A stretch of DNA of 64,000 nt from Cephalopachus bancanus. Lineage: Eukaryota; Chordata; Mammalia; Primates; Tarsiidae. The stretch's first letter is position 1. The number at the start of each line of letters is the position of its first letter. Below, one piece after another: positions 11,740-24,345 of this stretch. The stretch covers positions 1,177,418 through 1,241,417 of the forward strand of contig JAPVLO010000519.1 of assembly GCA_027257055.1 (NCBI GenBank), read 5' to 3'. The translations under genes and the position numbers were made by a program. The notes below the pieces were generated by a model. That model was given only the letters and a program-made list of their open reading frames with translations, had not been told where the DNA came from and made no database searches.

Positions 11740-13220
11740 AAAAAGCCCAGTTTTGCAACTTAAGAAACTAGAAAAAGAACAAACTAAACCCAAACCTAGC
11801 AGAAGAAAACAAATAATACAAATTAGAGTAGAGATGAGAAGAATAGATAATAAAAAAGAAAAAATAAATAAATGAAAACCAGTTAATATTTTAAATATTT
11901 AAATATCAATATTTAAAAGATCGACAAACTTGAGAAACATTCATCTAGAAGGACTAAGAAAAAAGACAGAAGACTAAGTATAACAATCACAATGAAACTG
12001 AGGATATTTCTACTGACTCTACAGAAAAAAAAAAAGATTTATAAGAAGGCAAAACTACAAAAAGATTCATAAGAAGGTACCATAAAATCATTTGACAAAA
12101 GTCAGCACACTCTCATGATTAAAAAAAGAAGAAAACTATCTTAAAATAGCAAAAGCGACATATGAAAATACACAGCAAACATCATATTCAATGATGAAAA
12201 CTGAAAGCCTTTTCTTCAAGATCATTAAAAAGACATGGATGCCTCATTTCACCACTTCTATTCAAAATACCACTATGTGTTTTAACAAGAGCAATTAGGT
12301 AAGGAAAAAAAATTATCCTGATTAGAAAGGAAGAAGTAAAGTTATCTCTATTTACAGATGCTATAGTCTTATATGTAGAAAACGCTACAAATTCTATACA
12401 AAAACACCTGTTGTAATTACTAAAGGAATTCTGAAAAGTAGCATGATACAAAATTAACACCTAAAAATCAGTTGTATTTTCATACACTTCCAATTAATAA
12501 TCTACAAAAGAAATTACAAAAGCAATTTCATTTATAATAGCAATAAAAATAGCAAAATATTTAGAAATAAACTTAACCTAGAAGATGAAACATCTGTACA
12601 TTAAAGATTACAAAACATTGCTGCAAGATTTTTTAAAAGACAAATAAATGGAGACATATTTTATGTTCATGGATTAGAAGAGTTAGTATTGTTAAGATGT
12701 CACTAATATTCAAAGTTACCTACAGATTTAATGTAATCTCTATTAAAATCTCAATGGCATTTTTTTACAGACATGGAAAAAGCCATCCTAAAATTGTAGA
12801 CTCTCAAGGGATCCCAAATACAAAAACACTTTGGAAAAGAAGAGCAAAAACTTCCTTATTCAAAACTTACTACAAAGTGACAGTAGCCAAAACAGTGTGG
12901 TACTCACATAAAGACAGACATATAGATCCATGGGATAGAATAAAGATTCCAGATATAAACTTTCTATACATGACTGAATGGTTTTTGACAAGTGACTAAT
13001 CAATAGGAAAAAAAGGATGGTCTTTTAAACAAATGATGCTGGAGAAACTGAATATTCACTTGCCAAAAAAAGGAAGAAGTGAAACCCTTATCTAACATCA
13101 TATGCAAAAATTAACTCAAAATGACTCAAATACCTAAATGTAAGACCTAAAACTATAAAACACTTAGAAGACAACACAGGTCAAAATATTAATGGCACTG
13201 AATTTGTCAATGCTTTTTTT

Positions 13221-13233
13221 TTTTAATATGACA
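13221..13233. repeat. Short T-run in old L1
   Basis: A homopolymer of about 11 T within the ancient L1 ORF2 remnant. It has no other significance. Confidence 0.6.
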
Positions 13234-13520
13234 TCAAAGGTACAGACAAAAAAAAGATGAAGTGAACTTCATAAAAAGTAAAACATTTGTGCATCAAAAA
13301 GATGATATCAACAGAGTATAAAGATAACTTACAGAATTGGAAAAATATCTGTAAGTTACATACCTGATAACAAATTAATATCCAGAATATATGGAGAATT
13401 TGTAAAACTCAAGAAGAAAAAAAAGAACAACCTGATTCAAAAATGGTCAAAGGACCTGAAAGGATATTTTTCCAAAGAAATAGAAATAAATGACCAATAT
13501 GCACATGAAAATATGTTCAA

Positions 13521-13803
13521 TCAGGTGCAGTTGCTCATGCCTGTAATCCTAGTATTTTGAGAGGCTGAGGGGGACAGACACTTGAGCCCAGGAGTTTGAG
13601 ACCTAGGCAACATACCTTGACTCTACAAAGAAAAAAAAAATCAAAGTTTACCTAGGTGTGGTGGCACGTGCTTGCAATCCTAGCTACTCGAGAGGCTGAG
13701 GCAGAAGTATCACCTGAGCCCAGGAGGTTGTGGCTGAGATGTGGGATGATTGTGCCACTGCCTTCCAGCCTGGGTGACAGAGCAAGACCCCGACTCAAAA
13801 AAA
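13521..13803 (+). mobile_element. Old Alu (AluJ-like), dimeric
   Basis: Diverged Alu sequence in both monomers: GTGCAGTTGCTCATGCCTGT at the start, GGAGTTTGAGACC in the left arm, GGTGACAGAGCAAGACCC at the end. It lacks the diagnostic features of the young Alus here and has many substitutions, so it belongs to the older generation. Confidence 0.85.
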
Positions 13804-13901
13804 AGAGTTCAACATTGCTAATCATTAGAGACATGCAAATCAAAATTGCAATAACATGCTAACTCACACTCAGTGGAATGGCTTCCATAAATATAACAAA
13901 T

Positions 13902-14362
13902 ATGTGTCTGTTGTCTGCCCGTATATCTTCTTTTGAGAAGTGTTTATTCATGTCTTTTGCCCACTTTTTAATGGGTCTGTTTTGTTTGTTTTTCTTTTCA
14001 GCATGTTTGAGTTCCTTGTAGATCCTAGATTGCCCATCGAAGCTGGACTGGTTAAAAAAAGGGGAGGGTACACATACACAATGGAATATTATGCAGCCAT
14101 GAAGAAAGACAAACATATGGACTTCACAGAAACTTGGATGGATTTAGAGTCTATCATACTCAGTGGTCTATCACAGAAACAAAGAACTGAGTACCACATG
14201 TTCTCATTCATAAGTGGACCTTGAACAATTATCATAATGCTATAAGAAAGGGATTGACAGTAGTGGGAAACTGCCGGGGGGGCGCACCTCATCAACAAGG
14301 GTACCTGCATAATGAACATTTGTATACCAAACCCTGAATTGTACCCCACATCTTTAAAGGCA
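13902..14362. mobile_element. L1 with 5' inversion (twin-priming product)
   Basis: 13902 to about 14035 is ORF2 sequence in antisense (reverse of the 'aaagatatgaacagacacttctc' segment). From about 14036 the same element runs in sense through the ORF2 end (PSKLDW-like, then MEYYAAMKKDKHMDF at about 14080-14130) and a type B 3' UTR, ending in an A-rich tail. An inverted 5' part joined to a sense 3' part is the hallmark of twin priming in L1 target-primed reverse transcription. Confidence 0.85.
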
Positions 14363-14426
14363 AATAAATAAGTAAATAAATAGTTAAAGAAGAAAAGGAA
14401 ATTCTCACTATTGATTTCCAAAATAA

Positions 14427-14449
14427 TAAAAATAATAATAATAATAAAT
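14427..14449. repeat. (AAT)n microsatellite
   Basis: A short AAT run next to the A-rich tail of the inverted L1. Confidence 0.85.
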
Positions 14450-14575
14450 CGATCATGATAAATGGTGACAATATAAAAAATCAGAAATGATTTTGCAAAG
14501 CTAGTGGGAATGTAAAATGCTACAGTTACTGCAGCAAACAGTGCAGTGGTTCTTCAAATAGTTAAAAAAATAATC

Positions 14576-14711
14576 TGTCTGGGGATGGGAAAACACCACT
14601 TATCAAAAGGGTGCCTGAATGAAACGTAATTGTACACCTAACCCTTAACTGTACCCCACAAAACCATAATAAAAATATTGATTAATATAAAAAAATAAAA
14701 AATAAAATAAA
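14576..14711 (+). mobile_element. Very short L1 3'-UTR insertion (type A)
   Basis: About 110 bp of L1 3' UTR begins TCTGGGGATGGGAAAACACC and ends with an A-rich (AAAT)n tail. It sits inside the ancient L1, whose own 3' sequence resumes right after it. This is an extreme 5' truncation. Confidence 0.85.
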
Positions 14712-15533
14712 ATTGCCATATAATTCTGCAATTCTACTCTTGGATATTTACCCAAAATAATTGAAAACAGAGTTTCAAAGAAATATCTGTACACTTATGT
14801 TTAGATTCACACTCATGCATTATTCACCATAGCTAAGATGTGGAAGTGACCCAAGTGTCCACTGATGCATAAATAGATAAGCAAAATTTGGTATAAACTT
14901 ACAATGGAATACAATTCAGCTTTAAAAAGGAAAGAAACTTTGACATTACTACAACAGAGGTGAACTTTGACGGTATTATACTAAGCGAAATAAGTCAGTC
15001 ACAAAAATACAAATACCATATGGTTGCACTTATATGAAATAATTGAAGTAGCCAAATCATAAAAGATGGATAGTAGCATGGTGATAGTGAGAGTCTGGAG
15101 GAAGAGAAATGTGGGAAGTTATTCTTTAGTGAGTATAGAGTTTCAGTTTTACAAGATAAAAAGAATTATAAAGATGGATGTTGGAGATAGTCAAAAACAC
15201 TATGAATGCATTTAATATCACTGAACTGTGGTCTTAAATATGATAAAATTGGTAAATTTTATGTTATGTGTATTTCAGCAAAATTGAACAAATATAGAGT
15301 CTTATAACCATAAGATGGCTTTTAAGACTCATGGTAACTATAAGGCAAAAACCTATTATATATACACAGAAAAGGAGCAAAAAGAAATCAAAACATACCA
15401 CCATAAAAAATCCATCCAATCACAAAGACAGCAAAAAAGGAAGAAAAAAGAGACCAAGGAACTACAAGACAGCTAGTAAACAATTAACAAGATGGCAATA
15501 GTAAGTCCTTACCTATCTATAATTACTTTAAAC

Positions 15534-15745
15534 AAAACAAAGAACAAAGTACCATATGTTCTCACTCATAAGCAGACCTTGAACAATTATCATAATACTA
15601 TAAGAAAGGGATTGACAGTAGTGGGAAACTTCCAGGATGGGGGATACACCTCATCAACAAGGGTACCTGCATAATAAACATTTGTATACCTAACTCTGAA
15701 TTGTACCCCGCATCTTGAAGATAAAAAAGAAAAAATAATTTTAAA
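15534..15745 (+). mobile_element. L1 3'-end insertion (type B), ~210 bp
   Basis: The insertion holds only the end of ORF2 and the 3' UTR, with an A-rich tail. A short direct repeat AATTACTTTAAA flanks it (about 15521-15532 and 15747-15758), taken from the ancient L1 host. Confidence 0.88.
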
Positions 15746-16369
15746 AAATTACTTTAAATATAAATGCTTAATCAACAGATATAGAGTGGATGCACACATA
15801 AAAATCAAAAACAAAAAGATATAACTGTACAATGTCTACAGAAAATTCACTTCAACTTTAGGGACATACATAAGTTGAAACTGAAGAGATGTAAAAAGAT
15901 ACTCCATGCCAATGGAAATCAAAAGAGAGTAGAGGGAATTATACTTACATAAAAAATATACATCAAGTCAAAAACTATAACAAAATATTAAAAAGTCATT
16001 ACATGATAATAAAGGTGTCAATTTATCAAGTAGATATAATATTTGTGAATATATGTATGCACAAACATTGGAACATCTAAATATATTAAGCAAATGAATA
16101 TTAATAGATCTTACATCAGAAATAGACAGCAATAAAATAATGGAAGAGGAGTTAAATACCAGACTTTTTTTTAAATTTATTTATTTATTATAAAGATGTG
16201 GGGTACAATCCAGGGTTAGATATACAAACATTGATCATGCAGGTACCCTTGTTGAAGAGGTATACCCCTCCCCCCTCCCATAGCAGTTTCCCTTGACTGC
16301 CAGTCCCACCCCCTGACAGTTTTCCACTACTGCCAAATGCTTTCTTATAGCATTATAATTGTTCAAGGT

Positions 16370-19300
16370 CACCTTATGAGTGATAACATATGGAACTCAG
16401 TTCTTTGTTTCTGTGATAAATCACTGAGTGTAATCGACTCCAAATCCATCCACGTTACTGCAAAGTCCATATATTTGTCCTTGTTTATGGCTGCATAATA
16501 TTCCATTGTGTATATGTACCACATTTTCTTTCTCCAGTCCAACTTTGATGGGCAACACGGTTGGTTCCATGCTGTTGCTATTGTGAATAGAGCTGCAACA
16601 AACATACGTGTGCAGGCATCTTTTTCATAGAATAATTTGAGTTCCTCTGGGTATATTCCCAATAGGGGAATTGCTGGGTCATATGGAAGATCAATTTCTA
16701 GTTCTTTCAGAAATGATCCAGACGGTTTTTCAGAGACATTGTACACGTTTGCAATTCCACCAGCAGTGTAGATGCATTCCTTCTTCTCCACATCCTCACC
16801 AGCATCTGTTGTTGTTTGTTTTATTAATGACTGCCATTCTTACAGGGGTTAGGTGGTATCTCAATGTGGTTTTGATTTGCATTTCTCTGATGATGAGCGA
16901 GGCTGAGCACTTTTCCATGTGTCTGCTGGCTGCTCGTATATCTTCTTTTGAGAATTGTGTATTCATGTCTTTTGCCCACTTTTCAAAGGGGCTCTTTGTT
17001 TTTGTTTTTTTTTTCCCTTCAGTGCATTTGAGTTCCTTATAGATCCTAGATGTTAGGCCTTTGTCAGATATACAATTGACAAATATTTTTTTCCATTCTG
17101 TGGCCTGTCTTCCTGCTGTCTTGATGGTTTCTTTTGCTTTGCAGAAGTTCATTAATTTGATGAGGTCCCACTTATCTGTCTTATTTCTTAAGGTATTGGC
17201 CTTTAGGGTTTTGGATAGGAATTTGTTGCCAGTTCCAATTTCCATAAGGGTGTCTTCTGCATTTTCTAAGGTTCTTATAGTTTGAGGTTTTACATTTAGA
17301 GCTTTGATCCATTTAGAGTTAATTTTTGTATATGGTGATAGGTGGGGGTCCTGTTTCAGTCTTCTGCATGTGGTCAGCCAGTTTTCCCAGCACCATTTAC
17401 CAAATAGGTTTTCCTCTCCCTAGTAGTTTTTGTTAGAAGCTTTGTCAAAGATGAGTTGGTTGAGGAATTGAGACTTTGCTTCCGGAATCTCTATCCTATT
17501 CCATTGGCTTATGTGGCTGTTTTTATACCAATACCAAACTGTTTTGATTACTGTAGCTTTATAGTAGAATTTGAAGTCTGGAAGTGTGATACCTCCTGCT
17601 TTATTTCTCTTGCTAAGGATTGTTTTGGCTATTCATGTTCATTTATGTTTCCATATGAATTTCTGTATTGTCATTTCCAGTTCTGAGAAGAATGATGTTG
17701 GTAACTTAATGGGTGTTGCGTTGAATCTGTAGATTGTCTTTGGTAGGATGGACATCTAAATGTGAATTCTTCCTATCCATGAGCATGGTATGTTTTTCCA
17801 TTTAATTGTGTCTTTTTGGATTTATTTGAGCAGTGTTTTGTAATTCTCATTGTAAAGGTCTTTCACTTTTCTGGTTAGGAATATGCCAAGGTATTTCATT
17901 TTGTGTGTGTGTGGCTATTATGAATGGGATTGTGCTTTTTATTTGGGTCTCTGCCTGCTTGTTGTTGTTATATAGGAATGCAATTGACTTTTGCACTTTA
18001 TTTTGTACCCTGAGACTTTGTCAAAGTACTTTATCAGTGTCAGCAGATTTTTGACAGATTCTCTTGGATTTTCAAGGTATAGTATCATATCATCAGCAAA
18101 GAGGGATAACTTGATTTCCTCTTTTCCTATTTGAATACCCGTGATTTCCTTCTCTTGTCTAATTGCCTGGGCTAGGACTTCCAACACAATATTGAACAAG
18201 AGGGGTAAGAGTGGGCAGCCTTGTCTTATTTCAGTTTTCAGGGGAAATGTTTCTAGTTTCTGTCCATTTAGCAATATGTTAGCTTTGGGTTTGTCATAGA
18301 TGGCACTATTTTGAGGTATGTTCCTTCTATGCCTAGGTGTTTGAGGGTTTTTATCAAGAAGGGATGCTGAATTTTATGAAAAGTTTTTTTCTGCATCTAA
18401 TGACATAATCACGTGGTTCTTGTTTTTACATCTGTTGATGTATTTAATTACATTTACGGTCTTGTGTATGTTGAACCAGCCCTGCGTCCTGGGGATGAAG
18501 CCTACTTGGTTATGGTGGATGATTTTTGAGATGTGCTTTTGGATCCAATTTGCTAGAATTTTGTTGTGGATTTTTGCGTCTATGTTCATAAGAGATATTG
18601 CCCTGTAGTTCTCTTTCTTTGTTGCATCTTTACCCGGTTTGGGTATCAATGTAATGTTAGCTACGTAAAATGATTTGGGGAGAATTTCATATTTTTCAAT
18701 TGCCTGGAATACTTTCAATAGGATTGGTATCAGCTCTTCCTTGTATGTTTTGTAGAATTCTGCTGGAAAGCCATCTGGTCCAGGGTTTTGTTTTTTTTGT
18801 TGTTGTTGTTTTTTTTTGTAGGTAGTTTTCATATGACAGAGTGAATTTCCTGGATTGTTATTGACCTATTCAATGTCTCGATTTCTTCTTGTTTCAACTT
18901 GGGTAGGTTGTGTGATGTCAGAAAGTCTTCCATTTCATCTAGGTTATCAAGTTTATTTCCATATAGGTGTATATAGTAGTCTCTGATAATCTTTTGTATT
19001 TCTTCAGGGTCAGTTGTGATTTGATCTTTTGTATTTCTAATTGTGTTTATTTTGGCTTTTTCTTGGTCAATCTGGCTAGGGGCCCATCAATCTTATTAAT
19101 TCTTTCAAAGAACCAGCTTTTTGATTTGTTGATATTTTCTATGATATTTTTATCTTTTATGTCCTGTATTTGTGCTCTTATTTTTGTGATTTGGGTTCTT
19201 CTGCTAAAGTTGGGGTTTTGGTGGTCCTCTCTTTCCAGCTCCCTTGGGTGGTTTGTTAGGTTCTCCACTTGTAATCGTTCCATTTTCTTGATGTTTGTTC

Positions 19301-20207
19301 ATAGAGATGTAAATTCTCCTCTTAAAACTGATTTCACTGCATCCCAGAGATTTTGGTAAGATGTTTCTTCATTTTCATTTGTTTCCAGAAATCTTTCAAT
19401 TTCTTCTTTGACTTCAGTGTTGACCCAGTTGTTGTTCAGCATCATGCTGCTTAGTGACCATGTCTTTGCGGGTTTGGGGGAAATTTTGTTGGTGTTGATA
19501 TTTATTTTTATTCCACTGTGGTCTTAAAAGTTGCATGGCAAGATTTCAATCTTATGAAATCTGTTTATGTTTGATTTATGGCCAATGATGTGGTCAATCT
19601 TGGAGTATGTTCTATGTGCTGGTGAGTAGAATGTATATTCTGTGGTCTTTGGGTGGAGTGTTCTGTAAGTATAAATTAAGTCAATTTGTTCAAGAGTCTC
19701 ATTGAGGTTCTGGGTGTCCTTGCTGGTTTTTTGTCTTGATGATCTGTCCAGGGTTGTGAGCGGGGTATTAAAGTCCCCTGCTATGATAGTGTTAGAGCCA
19801 GTCTCTTTTTTAAGTTTTCCTAGAAACTGCTTTACAAACTTTGTTGCGCCTATATTAGTTGCATATATGTTTAGGATGGATATTTCTTGTTGATGGATTG
19901 AACCTTTTCTCATTACATAGTGACCTTCTTCATCTTTTTTGATTTTTGATAGCCTAAAGGGTATTTTGTCTGAGATTAAGATTGCAACTCCAGCTTTCTT
20001 TTGTGTTCCGTTCACCTGGAAATTTGTTTCCCATCCTCCTACTTTGAGTGTGTGAGTGTCCTTTCTGGTAAGATGAGTTTCTTGGAGACAATATATTGTT
20101 TCCTCATGATATTTTATCCATTTTGCCATTCTGTGTCTTTTCAGTGGTGCATTTAGTCTGTTCACATTCAGGCTAATTACTGAATTCTGAGGGTTTATTT
20201 TTGTCAT
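16370..20207 (-). pseudogene. L1 ORF2 (endonuclease/reverse transcriptase), broken
   Basis: The likely start is the ATG at 20205-20207. The N-terminal apurinic-type endonuclease is nearly whole in one frame (19524-20207), with the motifs SLNVN, QETHLT, AGDFNTPLTTLDRSS and SKIDHIIGHK. Reverse transcriptase pieces follow at 18374-18832 ([40 protein letters not shown]) and 17939-18274, where the catalytic FADDM motif is intact. Further pieces include 16796-17245 and the C-terminus at 16369-16791 (MWYIYTMEYYAAINKDKY). Frameshifts and stops separate the pieces. Confidence 0.93.
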
Positions 20208-20319
20208 GATGTTCTTATAGAGTTGTTGATGTACTTGTTTGTTTGTTGTCTTTCTTTTGGTTTGTTGGGTTGGTTCATGTGTGTTTTCAATCATTTTCCT
20301 GTGCTCTTGTGAAGAATAT

Positions 20320-21248
20320 TGTTGTTCTTTTTCCCTTTTCTTCTGTGTTTAATACTTTCTTAAGAGTTTCTTATAGTGTTGGTCTGGAGGCAGCATAAGT
20401 TCATAGGGATTGGATGTCTGGGAAAGATTTTAATTCTCCTCACTGATGAAGCTTAGCTTGGCTGAGTAGGTCATTCTTGGTTGAAATTGTTTATCTTTAA
20501 GAACTTTGAATATTGGACTTCAAGCTCTCCTAGTCTGAAGGGTTTCTGTAGATAAATCTGCTGCTATTCTGATTGGTCTTCCCTGGTAGGTAGTCTGACC
20601 TTTTTCTCTTGCTGCCTTTAGGATTTTTTCTTTTATACCTACTTTGTTTAGGAGAATTATTATATGTCTGGGAGTTGGTCTTCTCATTTGTTGTCTTGCA
20701 GGGGTTCTCTGAATCTCTTGTGTTTGAATTTTTGCATCACTGATTAGATAAGGGAAGTTTTCTTGAATGATCTCATGGAAAGTTTGTTCTAGTGTGGTCT
20801 CTGTCTCTCTTTCTGCCTCAGGAAGGCCAATTACTCTTAGGTTCATTCTCTTGAACTAATCACTCATCTCTTGAAGGTTTTGTTCTGTCTTTTTAAGTTT
20901 CTTTTCTATGTTTTTGACAGTTTGGTTTAGTTCTATGTTTTGGTCTTCAGGTTCTGAGATTCTTTCTTCTGCATGACTAAGTCTCCTTTCCATGCTTATT
21001 AGATTATTTATTTCAATCACATTATTCTTTACTGCTGTTATCTCACTTATCAACTCCTTCTTATTTTCCTCTTGTCTCTCCTCAATTCTTTTTATTCTCT
21101 CTATTAATGTCTTGATGTCTGGGTTTGTAGTATGTGACCAGTCATTCTGGGGACTCTTCATTGTTTGCATTCTGAAGTCTCTTTTCTCAATATCTGATCT
21201 CCCAGGGGTCTGTGTGAGACCTGTATTCTTGTTTTGATTTTTCTTTAT
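20320..21248 (-). pseudogene. L1 ORF1 (RNA-binding coiled-coil protein), broken
   Basis: The N-terminal half (20856-21170) has Lys/Glu-rich heptad sequence typical of the ORF1p coiled coil (phrases ISMERRLSHAEERISE and NIEKKLKKTEQNLQEMSD). The RRM/C-terminal half continues in another frame at 20520-20846 (MNLRVIGLPEAERE, HIIILLNKVGIKEKILKAAR). At the position where the sister copies have their ORF1 ATG this copy reads ATA (21246-21248), so the normal start codon is lost. ORF1p normally forms trimers and packages L1 RNA. Confidence 0.88.
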
Positions 21249-23287
21249 CTGTGTGGATTTGCCTCCCTACTTTTTTCTTTTTCTTTTTTCTCCTTCTGTC
21301 TTCTTTAAATCTGTTGTTCAGGGGTGGTGGAGTTGGTTTTTGCTTCTATTTACTCAATCTCCTATTTTTCCTTATGTGAGTCTTCTGGCTTTGTTCTATT
21401 CTGAGGCTGGACTGTAGGTTGAGGGTTATACCTTTTGCAGCTTTGAGATTTATTTGAGGAGGAAGCTACGATTCAAAATTTATCTGTAGATCCCAATATC
21501 CACTGATAGGTGTATGGATATGCTGAATCCTTCTTCCCACTGCCTTGTAATTGGTTCATGAAGTGAGGGTATTGGTTTGCTCCCAGGAAGTAAAATGATG
21601 TAAGAAAAGGGAAAGAAATGGAACAGGGAGAGGGGGGAGCAGAAGGTGGAGACAGGAGAGTAAAAGGGAGAACAGACAGAGGTATCCACTAATAAATGGA
21701 AATAGACCTGAAGACAGGTAAGAGTAAGATAAAACAAAAGTAAAAACAAACAATCAAACAAAAAACGGTGACAACAACAGACTAGGACATATAATCATAC
21801 AGACACACAAGCTGACCAACCTCCTTAAGAAATGTACTGTTCCCTTACACAACCATGAGGTCTTAGCTCCCAAGTTGGAGGTTAGGCAGAGCTTGGTGGG
21901 TGAGTCACTGAAGGTATCTGCCTGGTTACAGGGCTCCAGCTGTTCTCTGGTCCTGCTGTAGTCAGGAGCAATTTGAGGGAGGTGAAGTGCGAGACTGCTG
22001 AGCGTTGCTGGTCAGTGCAGTGGTCAGGGTGGCTAGGGGGCAGGGCAGTGTGGCCACCAAGGGAGCCCAGAGCTCCATGGGGAAGGAGCCAGGGACCTCA
22101 CTGGGAGGTGGAGGCTTGGGGCCTGGTGGGGTGCTTCAGTCAGGGGGGCAAGTCTGTAGCTCTCAGGGGTAGGTGTGTAGGGACTCTGCAGGCAGTGGCA
22201 GCTCAAGGCAGGGTTAGGCGCTTCAGCCAGGGTGGGGACCTGGAGCGCTGAAGTGCCTGGATAGGGTCCTGGAGTTCTGAGGCACCCAGGCACCAACATT
22301 GGGGCCTCTGCGGGGGTGGCAGCTCAAGGTGGGGATGGGTGCTTCAGCCCGGGCGAGGGTGCAGAGTTCTGAGGTGCATGTGCTGGGGGCCTGTGTGGGC
22401 AGCAGCAGCTTTGGGCCTGGTGGGGCACCCCAGGAAGGGATGGAACCTGCAGCTCCAAGGGAAAGGTGCCATGGCCACCCTGGGCAATGGTGGCTTGAGA
22501 TGGGACTGGGCGCCTCAGCCAGAGCGGGGACCTGGAGTTCTGAAGGGCAGGCCGTAAGTGGCAGAAGCAACTTTGGGCTGTGCGCAGGGCACTTCAGCCA
22601 GGAATGGAGCTGGTATCTCTGAGGTGTGGGTGCCTAGAGCCTCCCTGGGCAAGGGTGGTTTGAGTTGGGGCTGGGCACACCTGGAACTCAGGGCAGGACC
22701 CGGAACTCCGAGGGGTGAGCACTGGCCGCAGCTTTGGGCACTTCAGCCTGGGCATCACAGAGCTTCGAGGAGCAGGCATTGGGGGCCTGCATGGGCAGGG
22801 GTGGTTTTGGGCCTGGTGGGGTGCCCCAGGAAGGGATGGAACCTGTAGTTCCGAGGTGCAGGCGTGGAGGGCCTCCACGAGCTGCCATGGCCTGAGACTG
22901 GGCTGGGCACCCAGCCAGGGAGGGAGCTGGTAGTGGCTGGGTGCTGGGCAGATCAGTGTAGCCAGCAAGGGAACCCAGATCTCCACAAGGCAGTATCCAA
23001 GGGCCTCCACAGGCAGTGGCAGAAGGCTTGGGGCTGGGTGAGACAGTGTAGCCAGGGAGGGAGCTGGGAGCTCCATGCCACCAGGACCTGGGCTGCCTGG
23101 GGTGGAGCAGCAGTGGCAGAGGGGCCATGGTAGCCAGCTGTGCATGGGACGGAGCCTCTCCAGGTCTTGGACCAGTGCGGCTGGCAGTGGGGGTGGGTCG
23201 CGGGAGGAAAGCAAGAGTCTTTATGGGAACTCACTTTCGGAGAATCTCACAGTTCCATCTGTGCTGTCACCATCTTACCAGAACTCC
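21249..23287 (-). promoter_or_regulatory. L1 5' UTR / internal promoter with repeated GC-rich units
   Basis: About 2.0 kb of 5' UTR. The upstream part (21960-23230) is GC-rich, unlike its surroundings, and contains at least eight degenerate copies of a motif read on plus as 'cttcagccaggg...gagttctgagg', roughly 80-170 bp apart. A longer segment recurs at 22368-22455 and 22770-22860. The 5' terminus carries AAGATGGT (minus strand, 23269-23276), a YY1-like site at +12. The 5' UTR is about 0.5 kb or more longer than in the other two copies here. The open frames across it are GC-content artefacts. Confidence 0.75.
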
Positions 23288-23794
23288 AATACCAGCCTTT
23301 CAACAATGGATAGATTATCTGGAAAGAAAATCAACAAGAAAATATTGGACTTGGACTACACCTTAGTTCAAATGGACCTAACAGACCTATAGAAAGCATT
23401 CCACTCAACAGCATCAGAATACACATTCTTCTCAAGCACACCCAGAATATTGTCCAGTATTAGTCTCATGTTAGATAAAAAAAACAAGTCTTAAGAAATT
23501 TGAGAATATCAAAATAGTATCAAGTATCTTTTGTGACCACAATGATATGAAACTAGAAATAAATAACAGGATAAATATTGGAAAATACATAAACATATGA
23601 AGATTAAATAGCATGCTTCCAAACTACACATGAGTCAAATATGAAATCAAAAGGAAGATTGAAATATATCTCAGACAAATGAAAATGGAAACACAACATA
23701 TGAAATCTTAGGAGATGCATCAAAAGCAGTAATAAGAGAGAAGTTTATAGAGAGAAACATCTACACTTAAAAAAATCTCTTAGTAATCACCACA
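23288..23794 (+). mobile_element. Continuation of the ancient L1 ORF2 (endonuclease region)
   Basis: Directly after the antisense L1, the 'caacaatggatagattatctgg' type segment continues the sentence broken at 16164. A homologous stretch lies at 45425-45480 in another old L1. This confirms that the 7.1 kb element was inserted here rather than rearranged. Confidence 0.8.
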
Positions 23795-24345
23795 CTGTTG
23801 AAATTGACCTTCCATATGACCCAGCAATCCCATTTCTGGGAATATTACTCAGAGGAATTCAAATCATTCTACAAAAAAGTTACCTACACAAACGTTTATT
23901 GTAGCACTATTCACAATAACAAAAACATGGAACCAACTATGCCGCCCATCAAACTGGATTGGATTTTTTAAAATGTGGTACATATACATGACGGGATATT
24001 ACACAGTCATAAAGACTGGCAAAATTATGGAATTTGCAGCAACTTGGATGGATTTGGAGTCTATCATATTCAGTGATCTATCACATAAACAAAGAACTGA
24101 GTACCACACATTCTCAATCATAAGTGGGCCCTGAACACCTATCATAATACTACAAAAAAGAGATTGGCAGTAGTGAGACACTGCCAGGGGAGGGGAGGCA
24201 CATAACATCAATAAGGGTGCCTGATCCTAATCCAGCTGAAGTGAGGTACAGTGGGAGGCCCAAAATTTCACCTATACCTAAACCACTTATGTATGCAATT
24301 CTAACTTGTACCCTACAACTTTAAAATTAAATTAAAAATTTAAAA
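23795..24345 (+). mobile_element. L1 3' fragment (type C)
   Basis: A truncated ORF2 end plus 3' UTR: the 'ttgaccttccatatgaccca' segment, a MEYY-like region with a broken frame, then type C 3' UTR and an A-rich tail. The flanks AAAAAAATCTC (about 23768-23778) and AAAAGTCTC (about 24341-24349) are a likely target-site duplication from the host L1. Confidence 0.85.

Larger units (their letters stand above)
6960..15300 (+). mobile_element. Ancient L1 (L1M/L1ME-type) host element with many nested insertions
   Basis: Degraded plus-strand L1 sequence appears in order. 6960-7320 is possible 5' region, with low certainty. 8870-9300 resembles old L1 ORF1, 9300-9585 and 11090-11330 resemble the segment between ORF1 and ORF2, 11330-13895 is ORF2-like, and 14470-14575 plus 14712-15300 are the ORF2 end and 3' UTR. 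Younger L1 and Alu copies interrupt it at 8316, 9590, 10791, 11437, 13521, 13902 and 14576. No reading frame is preserved. More than one ancient L1 copy may contribute. Confidence 0.6.
16165..23287 (-). mobile_element. Full-length L1, antisense, 7.1 kb
   Basis: A complete element read on the minus strand: 5' UTR 21249-23287, ORF1 about 20320-21248, ORF2 about 16370-20207, and a 3' UTR ending at 16165 in an A-rich tail (T-run on plus). The flanking direct repeats AATACCAGAC (16155-16164) and AATACCAGCC (23288-23297) are the target-site duplication with one mismatch. Both ORFs are broken by stops and frameshifts, so it cannot jump on its own. It inserted into the endonuclease-coding part of an older L1 in the opposite direction. 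Confidence 0.93.

Noticed and set aside
21249..23287. Possibility of a CpG-island gene promoter in the GC-rich block
   Set aside because: Its position at the 5' end of a complete antisense L1, ending exactly at the target-site duplication, explains it as the element's own 5' UTR.
21973..23392. Many long open frames (up to 206 codons) on both strands of the GC-rich block
   Set aside because: The block is the GC-rich 5' UTR of the antisense L1. Low stop-codon frequency follows from base composition, and the frames overlap in all directions.
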